Shown piece by piece: positions 8,832 to 19,200 of a DNA stretch of 20,602 nucleotides (positions are counted from its first letter, which is position 1; every line of letters begins with the position of its first letter). Where the stretch lies: contig LRSR01008152.1 in assembly GCA_001579985.1 (NCBI GenBank), positions 1-20,602 of the forward strand. The letters run 5' to 3'. Under the pieces are notes generated by a model, which saw nothing but the letters and a program-made list of their open reading frames with translations, was not told where the DNA came from and did no database searches. Made by a program: the position numbers and the translations under genes. Origin of the DNA: Hypsibius dujardini (taxonomy: Eukaryota; Tardigrada; Eutardigrada; Parachela; Hypsibiidae).

Positions 8832-10121
8832 CAGGTGCCGGCAGCAAAGTTGGACCAGTTTGCGCGCCATCGCACAGCTGATTGGTTTCTTTTGTAACAA
8901 CCCATCTCACATTGTTTTTGAGTAAAACCAAGTCAGCCGTTGTAAAAAACCATTTGTTGACGTTTGAACAATCAACCATGCTTGCTCCAATTAATTCTGA
9001 AACGAGGGGCGCCATCTTGGCCCACCATCGAAACGGCCATTCTCATAGAAAAATAGTCGATGCTTTGTTTGACCTGGCCTTTTCGGTTTCGAAGTCTACT
9101 GTCACTCGCGTTATCACGGAATTTGAACGGGAGAAGCGAGGAATCCTCAAACCAGCAAAAAAGCTCGATCCCCAGTGCCTGCCGTCCAAGCGTACCAAGG
9201 ATCTCATCAGAAAAGTGAACGCAGCGACGAATGTGGATAATCCTCCCACCCTGGACCAAATGACTGAACGGTACGATGTCTCTGAAAGGACAATTCGTCG
9301 ATTTTTGAGCGAAAATCTGCAATCGGACTGGTTGAAGAAGACCAAAACGCATGCCCTGTCAAACAAGCAAGTGCAGCAGCGTCTTGACTGTGGACCTCGG
9401 TTTCTCAAGCTTCTGAGGGTTGATCGATGGAAGTATGTAGTGTTTTTTAATGAGTTCTGGCAGTCTATGAATGATTGTGGTGGAATCCGGGACTGTTACT
9501 ACCGGAAAAAGGGAAAACCAGTTCCGGAAAGTCGCACCAAAAAGTGGAAGCAGACATTCCCCAAAAAGGTGATGTGCGCCGCAGGAGTGTCGTACTGCGG
9601 TGCGACGGGCATCTACTTCGTCCCACCGACCAGCGAAGTCAATTCAGCGTTCTTCCTCAACAATATCGTGAAGCCAATAGTAGAAAAAGACGTCCCCAGA
9701 CTCTACCCGGGAGAAAAACACAAAGTCGTCCTCGACTTTGATAGAGCTTCCAGTCACACGACGCCTGCGGTTTATTCCTACCTCAAATCATAAAAAGTCA
9801 AGTACATCGGGAAAGAGGATTCAATGGCCAACAGCCCTGACCTGAGTCCTATGGATTTCGATCCGAACGGGATTTTTAAAAAATCAATTTTTGAGAAAAA
9901 ACCCAAAGGCATCCCTGTTTTGCAACGTGCAGCGCGCCAGGTCTGGAAGGAATTCCCACTTAGCGTTTGTCGCTATGTTATGAAATCCTGGAAAGGAAGG
10001 GTGATTCAAATGCTAGACGCAAAGGGCTTTCAGATTGAAAACGCAAAAAAATAGAATAAAATACACACAACGGTGAAAAACTCGTTTGCGCAAACTGGTC
10101 CAACTTTGCTGCCGGCACCTG
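8832..10121 (+). mobile_element. Mariner-family transposon (DD37D), structurally complete
   Basis: Perfect 34-bp inverted repeats (8832-8865 and 10088-10121, outer end CAGGTGCCGGCAGCAAAGTT) are bounded by TA target duplications at 8830-8831 and 10122-10123. The element is 1290 bp, a normal mariner size, and encloses one transposase frame. Identical TIRs suggest a fairly recent insertion, whereas the transposase is already defective, so this copy was probably moved in trans. It separates the coiled-coil gene (left) from the receptor-like exon (right). Confidence 0.95.
8978..10054 (+). pseudogene. Mariner DD37D transposase, inactivated
   Basis: The frame runs from ATG 8978 to TAG 10052-10054 (358 codons counted through the break), a normal mariner transposase length. 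The N-terminus has the helix-turn-helix pattern (HHRNGHSHRKIVDAL near residues 23-37) and a second DNA-binding helix region around ERYDVSERTIRRFLSEN. Catalytic positions: the first Asp is replaced by Asn (FFNEFW, N158), the second is D255 in DFDRASSH and the third D293 in SPDLSPMD, 37 residues apart. An in-frame TAA at 9791-9793 lies between the last two, after which the same frame continues. Either lesion should abolish transposition; the D-to-N assignment rests on motif alignment by eye. The open frame extends upstream to 8882 but the canonical start is 8978, within an ACC-ATG context. Confidence 0.9.
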
Positions 10122-10140
10122 TACGTGGAACGAAAAGTAC

Positions 10141-10482
10141 CGTCAGAGCAGCTGCCTCAGGGAATGATTTTTTCTCCCCGATAATGTCCGCCATTAGACC
10201 GAGAGACGCCTCGACGCCTGGCGGTCCGCAGTGTGGACTCTCGCGACGCACCTTGGCTTCGTAGGTGTAGTTTTGAAAGAGTCTCGGGTATTGTCGGGCC
10301 TGCGCCTCCAACGAATAGTTGAACAACGGCTGCATCACCACATAACCGGAGGACTGCACATTTCCCAGGTGAATTGAGAGAAAATTCACTGCCTCCACGG
10401 ATGAGCCGGATGAGAGAAAAACAGTGAATAAACAGGTCAGAAAAACTCCCAAAGAAATAGCGTTGGAATGGATGAAGGTCAT
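10141..10482 (-). pseudogene. Orphan first exon, ANF-receptor-like ectodomain start (possible receptor guanylate cyclase)
   Basis: ATG at 10482-10480 opens a signal peptide (hydrophobic core LGVFLTCLFTVFLSS). It is followed by about 85 residues with two N-glycosylation sequons (NYS, NYT) and a segment GYVVMQPLFNYSLEAQARQY leading to a Cys and then AALTVLF. This order resembles the start of the class I periplasmic-binding-like (ANF receptor) ectodomain in receptor guanylate cyclases, where a GP-x-C motif follows. A possible donor (ACG/GTACTT) ends the exon at 10141, only 18 bp from the mariner. No further receptor exons were found on this strand to the left, where the opposite-strand coiled-coil gene lies. 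It could be a truncated duplicate or the 5' exon of a gene with a long intron. ANF assignment is tentative; coding character is more secure. Confidence 0.4.
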
Positions 10483-10822
10483 GTTGTCCGACAGTTCAGG
10501 CTCACAGTTTATAATATAATGAAGCGATCATACTGAAGTATGCTCATTGAGTGCCTGCAAAACGTATCCGGTTCCCAAGTGCATCGCATCGGGCGAGAAT
10601 GTCTCGGACTAATCCCCTACTCGAGAAGTCTTACTGAGCATAAAAACTAGGACTTGAAGCAAGGTCACAGTTCATATATATGATATATCTGGACGGGATG
10701 ATATTTAATCAGCTTACAACCGTAAGCTGTTTACGACTGCCTTTTGATTTCAAGAAATGCATTTTCCCTGATTAAAAATCGGATCACGCTTCTGTGAATC
10801 CGTACTAGTACGAAAAGGTAGG
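10483..10822. other. Unassigned sequence upstream of the receptor-like exon
   Basis: A TATTATAAA motif on the minus strand (10508-10516) sits only about 30 bp above the ATG at 10482, probably too close to be its TATA box. GATGATATTTAATCAGCTTA near 10700 faintly resembles the 18S segment that normally precedes the fragment at 10823, so degenerate rRNA homology may start earlier than called. Confidence 0.3.
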
Positions 10823-10925
10823 GCTGTATACTAGATCATACAGTTCACATGGATAACTGTGGTAATTCTAGAGCTAATACATCCAACCAGTCCGTTCCTG
10901 CGTGGAGCGGATGCATTTATTTGCC
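10823..10925 (+). pseudogene. 18S rRNA fragment
   Basis: The block GGATAACTGTGGTAATTCTA (10851-10870) plus the following GAGCTAATACAT is a near-universal eukaryotic SSU rRNA segment in helix 8-9/V2. It is preceded by TAGATCATACAGTTCAC and followed by a plausible V2 continuation (CAACCAGTCCGTT...GCATTTATTTG). One change in a conserved stretch (TACATCC for TACATGC) and the absence of the rest of the gene show it is a fragment, not a functional gene. Confidence 0.85.
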
Positions 10926-12950
10926 CTGCCACATTTGTATGCACCGTACGGTATGTGTATCTTTCAATGATTCACTCAATCCCAGTCATCTGAGTACGAG
11001 TTTACGTACTTCGGCCGGACAGCTGCTGAGTGCTTTCTAAATGAGTTCCTAGATTATATTGAATGTGCTGCCCGAAAGTTGCGGAATATAAACACAGTTG
11101 AAAAAACCTAATGCGGACTCGTGTTTTAGGAAGAGGCGCACTGAAGGGTTTTATGGCTTAGGGATGTGTAATCCCAAGCACAGGTATTACTCCCGGGATG
11201 GGATTGGGAAGTACCATCACACATACCAGCTTCCCACATTGAGATGAGATTTGGCTGGTTGGGAAGTAATTTGGCTTTAGGCCAGGGCGTGGTTCAGTCC
11301 CTGGTCAGGGTTAAGCTACAAGTCCCCTCCCCTTCCCCTTCCCCTTTTTCGGCTATATTAAAAAATCACGACGTTTCGACATCGATCGTTTTAATGGCGT
11401 GACTAAAACTCAAAAGATGAAAAGAATTCTAAAAAAATTAATCTTCAATTTATCACGTTAGGGAGCAACGGTGAACATCGAAAGTAACGAAGTAGAACGG
11501 GATAAGAAGGGGAACTTGTAGCTTAAGCCCTAGCACCGCCCCTAGCCCCGCCGCCAGGACCCCAAGACAAATTAATTTTCCAATTTGATCCCAACTCATA
11601 CAACATTGGCCCAGACTCCCATGGGACCTATTCCACCACAATCCCAACCCCCGTCTGGACCTGGAATTAACAGCCCTCCTATGAATAGGGGGATTAGGGC
11701 TTCCCTCTTATTGTCCACGTCTCAGAGGGCTGATCACGTCTCCTTTCAGTGAGGATAACAAATTTTTGTAGTTTTTGAGATTGCAACTGTTCCTCATTCC
11801 CAAAGAATGAAACCCGAAATTTGGACAAGGGTCGGAAGAAAATAGTTTGACCATAACCAAAGGGGCGATGAAACAAGGGGCGCTTGTTTTTGTCGCAGTC
11901 GCACGCGGATAGTGCAAAATATTTAGGGCTTCAATTGTTTTGGAACACGGAAGCTAGAGATTCGGAAAAGTCCATTCTCAGTTTATCAAGGTATAGAGGA
12001 CAAAGGTCAATATCGAGAAAATAAAGCTAGGCGGGGACAAAAAAGGGGAAAGGGGAAAGGGGAATTGCAACCTGAGCCCATAAATAGGGCGTGGCACGAT
12101 ACATGATATGTGGGATGTAGTTAGATGGGCGCCTGTTTGGACCCATCATATAACATTTACCCGAGGGCGCTCTCCGGTCTCGTGCGAAGATATGGTTGAG
12201 CCAGGGCGAAAAACCAACGCTTTCTTACCATGCCTCTTTCACCCTAAAAGCCCGTCTCTGATGTACCCCTTGGGCGATCGTTCACTTTATTGTGTACACT
12301 GCCCTTTTTGTAATCTAAATTCACAAGAGCCCTGCTGCATTTTACTGCACATGTGGATCTAGGGTTGTTCTGCCAACCGGGATGGCTCAAGAATAAAGAG
12401 CATATTTGGTTGAATTTAAATTGCAGAGACAGGTCCATACGGTCCTGTCTCATTGTGTGTCCATACGGTGTCCGTTGTGGTGCATGCTTCAAATGCACCA
12501 CATAAACAGAGCCAGAACAATTATCCACGGATGCCGGCCTTGTATGCAGTCAATCTCCTAGGAATACTTGTATACTGCCCGTACTCATTTATCCTTCGCG
12601 TGAATTCACCCGCGGTTCCGGCCTTTATATAGCGTGTGGTTTTAACAACAAGTCTCCTTACGGGAAGTGTCGTCTTTCGCGAGTTTGTTCCATGATGGAA
12701 TGAAATGGATTTGATACATAGGAAGAAAATCTCGACCTCGGAAAATGCTCGAATGAAGAGTGCATAAAAAATGTGCGTGTTGGCTTTTCGACCACAATTC
12801 TCGCTTGGTAAGCGATACATATTTATGGTTTTACGTTCCTGGGAGGACATAAATTAATCCAAAAAAAGCCACCCTTTTTGTGTCTGACTATTCCTATCTT
12901 ATTGATATATGACCATATACCGGAGTTTAGAGCTAACAAGGGTTCAATTA
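10926..12950. other. Gene-poor region with inverted repeat family copies
   Basis: No open frame here has gene-like character. Three related blocks occur: 11308-11345 (plus; TTAAGCTACAAG then CCCCTTCCCC), 11505-11535 (minus; TTAAGCTACAAGTTCCCCTT) and about 12028-12085 (minus; CAGGTTGCAATTCCCCTTTC). They look like diverged ends of one dispersed repeat. Two small perfect stems occur at 12426-12451 (GAGACAGG) and 12477-12501 (GTGGTGCAT). Confidence 0.5.
12477..12501. repeat. Short perfect hairpin
   Basis: GTGGTGCAT and ATGCACCAC are separated by 7 bp. A second 8-bp perfect stem (GAGACAGG/CCTGTCTC, 12426-12451) lies just upstream; TCCATACGG occurs in its loop and again between the two stems. No T tract follows, so a terminator role is not suggested. 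Confidence 0.6.
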
Positions 12951-13445
12951 CCGGTGCCAGTCTCAGATTGCGGCCAAACTTTTTTCCTAAAAACCTGTTT
13001 CCTTAACATGGATTTAATGATATATTTATATAAATATAAATATAATGATTTATTTAATTAATGATATATTTTTCTTCCACTTCTTCACAGCATTGATTCA
13101 AAATGTAATTTCGAATCGATTAGCATAAGCTGAAATTTTTTTTGAAAGCGATGGGAAAGAGTTACGGCTGTTATTTGGCCTAGCATTATTCGTACTATTA
13201 ACGCATGGCCAGTGGTCTGTAATATCCGAGTTCTGCCAATGCCTATAGCTTCGCCCCCTCAATTCCGAAGAATTGTTGCTGACGCCAGTCAAGTCCAAAT
13301 TAAAATCATAAAGCGTGTGTAACAAAATAGCAAATTTTTTTAATTGATCAGGGCCTTGTCCTCGGCAAGCAATATTTTCTAAAATCAAATTAGGGGAATA
13401 GATTTTTAGGAAAAGAGTTTAGCCGTGATTTGAGACTGGCACTGA
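12951..13445. mobile_element. Non-autonomous TIR element of about 495 bp
   Basis: Arms 12951-13003 and 13393-13445 are 53-bp inverted repeats sharing GTGCCAGTCTCA and TTTTCCTAAAAA. Their 11 or so differences are all transitions. TA occurs just outside both ends (12949-12950 and 13446-13447), consistent with but not proof of a TA duplication. The interior has a minus-strand open frame (13098-13388) that resembles no transposase known to me. The superfamily is unresolved. Confidence 0.7.
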
Positions 13446-13490
13446 TAATTTTACGCGTGCTTTTAAACGGACCTGGAACTAGAATATGTG

Positions 13491-13764
13491 ATGCCAATTT
13501 ATTCTTAATTGAATTTTGAATGGATATTATAATGCCAAAATGATATTGTAATGCCAATATAATATAATATAATGATATGATATATAATATAATGATATGA
13601 TATATAATATAATGATATGATATATAATATAATGATATGATATATAATATAATGATATGATATATAATATAATGATGTGATATATAATATAATGATATGA
13701 TATTATAATGCCAATTTATTCTTAATTGAATTTTGAATGGATATTATAATGCCAAAATGATATT
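13491..13764. repeat. 7 x 20-bp AT satellite between perfect 57-bp direct repeats
   Basis: The 20-bp unit TATATAATATAATGATATGA repeats seven times at 13561-13700 with only one or two substitutions. Identical 57-bp sequences (starting ATGCCAATTTATTC) flank it at 13491-13547 and 13708-13764. The flanks include no rRNA, tRNA or coding sequence. Confidence 0.95.
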
Positions 13765-14516
13765 ATAAAGACGCTTAGTACTGTATTACAGGCGCTCGTG
13801 CTAATCTCAGGAAAATTTGCATAGCGACGGTACGCGTTATGTGGAGTTAAACCATGCAGATGTCAAAATCAGTGCCTGAGAAAAGTGTAACAGCAAAAAA
13901 TGCTGAGTTGTCTGCGTGGGAACACTATTCGCGGAGACATTGTTCGTTCCGCAATTCTCTGTTGAGCAAACTCGTATAAATCTCGGCCAGGTGGGGCTGC
14001 TTTCCATTTTTAAATTTTTGTTATGTGAAGGAAACTCGATGTGTGCATAATAATGATGATAATAATTGGCGTAAATTAATTACGAAAATTACGAAAATTA
14101 ACCGGAAGTCATCATTGTTCCGTGCAACGTCAAGTACCCTTAAGCCCCGACACGAGATGACAGCTTCTTTGTAAATGAATCTGTAATTATTCCTTCGCTT
14201 CAATATACCATCGAACACGTTTTTAATCGTTATAACGCCTGCGGTGGGTCTTTTGCAAAGCCACATGTACACATGTATAGTGTCGCGCCGCCGATCAATC
14301 ATCTGTGAAGAACAAGTAGGCGGCGAGCTTATTGTGAAGGTTTTGCAAAAAATACGCCGCCTCCAGTACATACACGTATTAGTTTGGTTCAACGCACGCG
14401 TGCTTGATAAAAACCCCTTTTTTTCTCCACAGCTGATTTTTAGCCTTCGACTTTATGGTTACATACGCTAAGGATCGGTGTATCGAGATTCGTAAAGCAC
14501 GAAAACTGTGACATAT
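13765..14516. other. Intergenic sequence, nothing recognised
   Basis: Mixed-composition sequence with short open frames that lack domains, biased codon use or paired splice sites. A short TAGTACTGTATT match at 13777 echoes the end of the MITE at 7571 but is too short to interpret. Confidence 0.4.
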
Positions 14517-14816
14517 TAAGCAGTATGCGCCATGACACAAAGTTATTTTCCGAACACGACGACGCGAAGACACGACGTGCAACTGACCGTGAAATCGTGT
14601 TCGAGTCACATCAGCAGCTCACGAATTCTCAAGCAAATCGCCATTTTCTCAAGCAAATTGCCATTTCCTCGTGAAGTTGTGTGCAGCAACACACGAGCAT
14701 ATATCACACCAAGTGTTATCATTGGTTTGTTCTGTTTTTGTTTCATAATCGAGCGCCTCGTGTTTTCGTGTCGATGTGTCGAGGAAAGGAGTTTGTGTCA
14801 TGGCGCATATTGCTTA
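14517..14816. mobile_element. Foldback MITE, copy B (inverted relative to copy A)
   Basis: It starts TAAGCAGTATGCGCCATGAC and ends with the near reverse complement (GTCATGGCGCATATTGCTTA). Interior blocks such as AACACGACGACG, TTCCTCGTGAAGTTG, AGTGTTATCATTGGT and CGAGCGCCTCGTG occur in the same order in copy A read on the other strand, so homology is full length. Copy B has a small internal duplication (CTCAAGCAAATYGCCATTT twice) and lacks the tandem expansions of copy A. Confidence 0.85.
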
Positions 14817-16098
14817 CTAAGCCGCGTCATTCGCACCCATTCCGACTACACACGCAGTGGCAAACACTCTCGAACTTGACGGCTTTGAAAATGAGCTTAA
14901 TTTATTCGAATTTGATGCAGAAGTAAAGGAGATGCTTCAGTGTCGTGATATCTCATTAATTTATTATTATCCCGTTAGCGTTCACGTAAATAATTGATCT
15001 GTTCTTCTGGCAAGTGACAGACCGGTAAAAGGTCACAGGAGAGAACGATAAGTTAAAGTAATCATGAGTGATGTTGTCATTTTAATTTGTTTCAGTTTTC
15101 GACTAACTAAATTAAACTTAAACTAAATTAAGACCTTCAGTGACTCATTGTTTTGTTGTTATCTTTTAATTTCTAAAAAGAAATCAACTAAATGTTTCAA
15201 TCACTAAAGTGACAAAATTGGAAAATTAAATTTAGTAATCAAACTTCGACTGAAAGTTTTAGGCACTAAATAATCTAAACTATTTTAATAGTTTTAATCA
15301 ACCAAAGTTCAGTTGGCTCAAAAAACTATTCCCTAAAGAACTCATTAATGAACTAATAATTTATTTTAGCTTTTGCCATTCCTTCATGCTCATTCGTTTC
15401 AAATCTTTTAAATTTCGGACGATCACATCAATGAATGTTTCAATTTAAAAGCCACTTACACTAAGCGAAAATGAAATAACTCGAAAAGCAACCTGTAATT
15501 AAACAAGAGTCTGCTGTGTGAATTTACCTACACGGTTCGCAGATGATTACATTTTGATATCGACGGGTATACACAAACCGCCCACGCATCAGCACAAATT
15601 TCCACGCCGCAAATTTTTCCCGTCAAACATGACAGCGAAAGTGCCTCATATTGTCACTCGAGCATGATTAATTTATTGTATCGTAAAACACAATCGGGCG
15701 GGTCGAACACAGCGCGCTGACAATTATTATCATCATCATCATCATCACCGACGACGACTATTTGATTGAGTTGTGCATGAATGTTATCGCATCGCAGTGA
15801 CAGGGTCGTCGGATTTGAAAGGCTCCACTCGGGTTATTTTTGCGTGAATCGCGACACTTGTTTTTTCCCCTCCTTCAATGTCTGTCTGTCTGTCTGTCTG
15901 CCTGTGTCTGTCTGCGCGTGTGTGTGTGTGTGTGTGTGTGTGGTCTGTGCTCTTGTTACATACACGGCAGCGCGGCGTCAAAAGTGCGGATGAATAGGTG
16001 CGGAATTTTTATATCACGTCCAATTACGTGGAAGTGTGGGTCCGGAAATGCACCAGTTTTTTTTCTCGGGCATTGTTTGAGTTGTGATTGTGACAGAG
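14817..16098. other. AT-rich intergenic region and upstream flank of the chitin-binding gene
   Basis: It contains no supportable gene. Simple repeats are (CAT)n at 15729-15748, TCTG repeats at about 15880-15900 and an uninterrupted GT run at 15917-15942 about 160 bp upstream of the TATA box. Around 15090-15120 a TTTGTTTCAGTTTTCGACT block resembles TTGTTTCAGTTTTGACT near 5285, at a comparable position after the other MITE copy. Confidence 0.5.
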
Positions 16099-16105
16099 TA
16101 TAAAA
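16099..16105 (+). promoter_or_regulatory. TATA box of the chitin-binding gene
   Basis: TATAAAA lies 100 bp upstream of the start codon at 16205. This would place transcription start near 16130 and give a 5' leader of about 75 nt with no intervening ATG seen in it. Confidence 0.65.
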
Positions 16106-16204
16106 TGCCGCTTAATCGTCGAGGCAAAACCTCTTCCGGTCTTTATCGAAACCTTCGACTGCGTTCCTGCCGGACATCCGAACGATCCAAACAACTGCGC
16201 GGCC

Positions 16205-19200
16205 ATGAAAGCTGCGGTGGTGCTTGCTGTGCTCTTAGGGATGACCGTTTTGGTAAGTCAACCGGTAATTAAACCTTTGCGATATGGTTCTTCGAACAAT
16301 GATTGTGCTTACTGATTTTTATAATTATTTTTATAATTATTTTTATAATTATGTGGCAGCTTTTGGAATACGTGTATTACTTCGTGAAAAATCACTGCCA
16401 ATAACTGGTTTTAAAACAGTTTCTGAGATTGTATTTTTTTATTTTGAGTAATTTAGTTAATCGTCTCGGAAATTCTCTTTCGAAATCTCCCCAAAACATA
16501 AGTCAACTACAAACAACAAAATCAAGTTGCTCATCTTTGCTTTTGCGCCATTTGTTTGCCAGGCTGAATCCGCCAGGCTGAAACGGCAAGCTACCACGAC
16601 GACGGGTGCCACCACCGAGGTCCCCGCTGAAAGCGATGAGGCACCAGGATCTGCGGACGGAGAGGGCACCAGTGCCGAAGCTCCGGCCGTTGATGGGGAA
16701 GCCACTGAAGATGGGGCCAGCGTGAACGCAACTAGTGCGGGGAAAAAAGTGGCCGTCTCCGGATCCGCGTCGTCCGGCGGTGGGGCTAGCCCAGCGGCTG
16801 CGGGACGAGCCGGTAACGAGCAGAAAACCGTCACCGGTGCCGCGGGCGGAACGCCCACTGTGGCCCCAGCTGGAGTGACCACTATAGCCGCAACTCCGGC
16901 CGTGACGGTCACGACGCCTTCGGTGACTTCGGCAGCAGCAGGTTAGTGCTTTCTCCGAGCAGACGTTGGGGTCAATTTTTTGACATTAAACTTACACAAA
17001 AAAGCACCGGCGGTTTGGTGGCGGATTATTGTTGAGCCGACCGAGGGTGCTCTTGGCACAAGAATTGGGGGGATTGATGTCTTGCGTTTTATAAGCTTAA
17101 ACTTCAAGTCCACTTAACCTTTCTCTGATTCTCCGTTTTTTGTTTTACGTGTGCTGATCATTGTCCGTATGTTTAAGCACTATAACATCATGAAGCGTTG
17201 GGCAGCCAAAGGTTTCGACAATTTGGTAGGGGAGAAACTCCCAATACTTCGATGTCGGTCGCATGAATCAGGTGGTAGTACAGCATCCCAGAGATGACGG
17301 CGAAGAAGTGAGCGTTTTTGATTTTTGCTCACTAATAGATTGGGTAAGGTCTAAGACTTCTTATTTTTTTTGTCATACTAAAACATCAAAAAATTGTTAA
17401 AACTAATAATCCTGGAGGTATTGAAGCAATTGACATTGGCAAACGTAACACCAAACACCGATAAACGAAGAAGGGGTGCGGATTTGTAGTTTAAGACGTG
17501 TTTGTTTACGGGACAATGCTTACGAGCCCTCCCTCCTCACCACATCTCGTGGGGAAGGGAGGGGGCAGAGGGCAGCGAATGAAGAACCGAGGGAAAATGT
17601 GTGTGTTACAATTCAATACTTGTGTGATCCGACGAGCTCATTTTATTGAAATTTCTCTTATAATTGCGAATTTAAAATACATGCAGTTATCCATCAGTCG
17701 GCAAATAAATCCTCATTAGCATGCTATGTGGAACGATGGAAGGGACAACTGGGGAGACTAGGTGGCTAGGTGGCTGAATGGTCAACAAATCTGTGCATAT
17801 TCGTAATTTAATGACTGAATTGTAGCTGCGACGACCGCGGCGACCTCAAATGCTCCATCGGTCGCATCAGCAGTGACAACCATGGCCGCAGCTCCCGTTA
17901 CAACGACCTTAGCAGCGACCACGACCGTGGCTCCCGTGACGCCAGCAGCGACAACCATGGCTGCTGCTCCTCCGGCTACAACCGCTGCGGCAACTATAAC
18001 GACCACGACGGCGACTGCAGCCACAACGAAGGCAGCAGAAGCTCCAGTGGTGACATCAGCAGCTACCACCACCGCCGCCGCTGATCCGGTTGTGACTACC
18101 ACGGCGAATTCGGGTAGGAATACAGTATAAACAGCTAAGGACCCAATTTGATGTGAATATGAACTGTGGTTGATTTGAGGCCGAGTTATCTTTACCATTT
18201 CTATTTGAAAAGCGAAACGGTACGATCGATGTAGGATCGCTAGATGGGTCAAACGATGCGACAGGGTTTGAGGGTTCCAAGGTTGACATGGTTCGTACGA
18301 CTGTACGAAGAGTTCGACGGTTCACCAGTAGGAAAATCCGATCGATCAAACAGCATGATGGTTCGATGGTTCGAAAGTGGGATGGTACGATGGGTCAAAC
18401 GGTACATGGCTCGACGGTTCGTACGATACAAAGGGTTTGAGGATACGATGCTCCTAAGTTTATAATGGCTCAGATGTCACCATGGTTCGATGGTTTGATA
18501 GTATGATTGTTCGAAGAGTTCGATGGCTCGAAGTAGGATTGCTCGCTAGATCAAAACGTATGATGTTTCAATTGTTTTATGGTTCAGAGGACACGATGGT
18601 ACGATGGTACGATGGGTCGAGCGGTACGATGGTTCGATGATACAAATTGTTCCATGATTAATGGTACGAGGGCTCAACGATTCGATGTGTATGATGGTAC
18701 AGTGGCATTGTCCTTGTTTATGGCCTAGCTTGCCATGTTGTCATGTAATGATTTGAGCCAAGTTGGCTTACGTGGGGAACCCATCAACAACCATCACATC
18801 CACCCATTTGCAGGATTGTATAGCCAAAAATGAACATACCATCGCATTAGCAGGTCATACTGTGTAGAAATCAATTCGGTCAGTCATTCAGACGTGTCAA
18901 TCGATAAAACGACCATCACAACATCGTACCATCAGGAAAAAAAAGGTTACCGGGTACCTCATAGCGTTGTAGGCTCTTTAAATTTCATTCCATAAACCGA
19001 AATTTTCCCAAAAGAGAGATAACACTTTATTTATTCGGTTATGGTGTGAATTGAATTGAATTTAACTTATCGTCAGACGGTTAACAATAACGGTGATTTC
19101 TGTAGCGGAACCAGCTGCGACTACCATGGCCGCTGCTTCGGTTGTGACCACAGCAGCTGCGCCGACGACCGTGGCAGCTACTCCCGCAGCTTCGGCGGTC

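Noticed and set aside
12521-12850. 109-codon minus-strand open frame
   Set aside because: It was checked as a possible GIY-YIG or retroelement remnant; no catalytic motif could be seen.
13098-13388. Minus-strand open frame inside the 495-bp TIR element
   Set aside because: No transposase motif (DDE, zinc finger or helix-turn-helix) is visible and the length is far too short for an autonomous enzyme.
13491-13764. Possible CRISPR-like array
   Set aside because: The units are contiguous 20-bp AT repeats without spacers, in a spliced eukaryotic genome.
13765-14516. Possible tRNA genes
   Set aside because: Scanned by eye for cloverleaf stems with a B-box; no complete acceptor and T-arm pairing was found here or elsewhere in the window.
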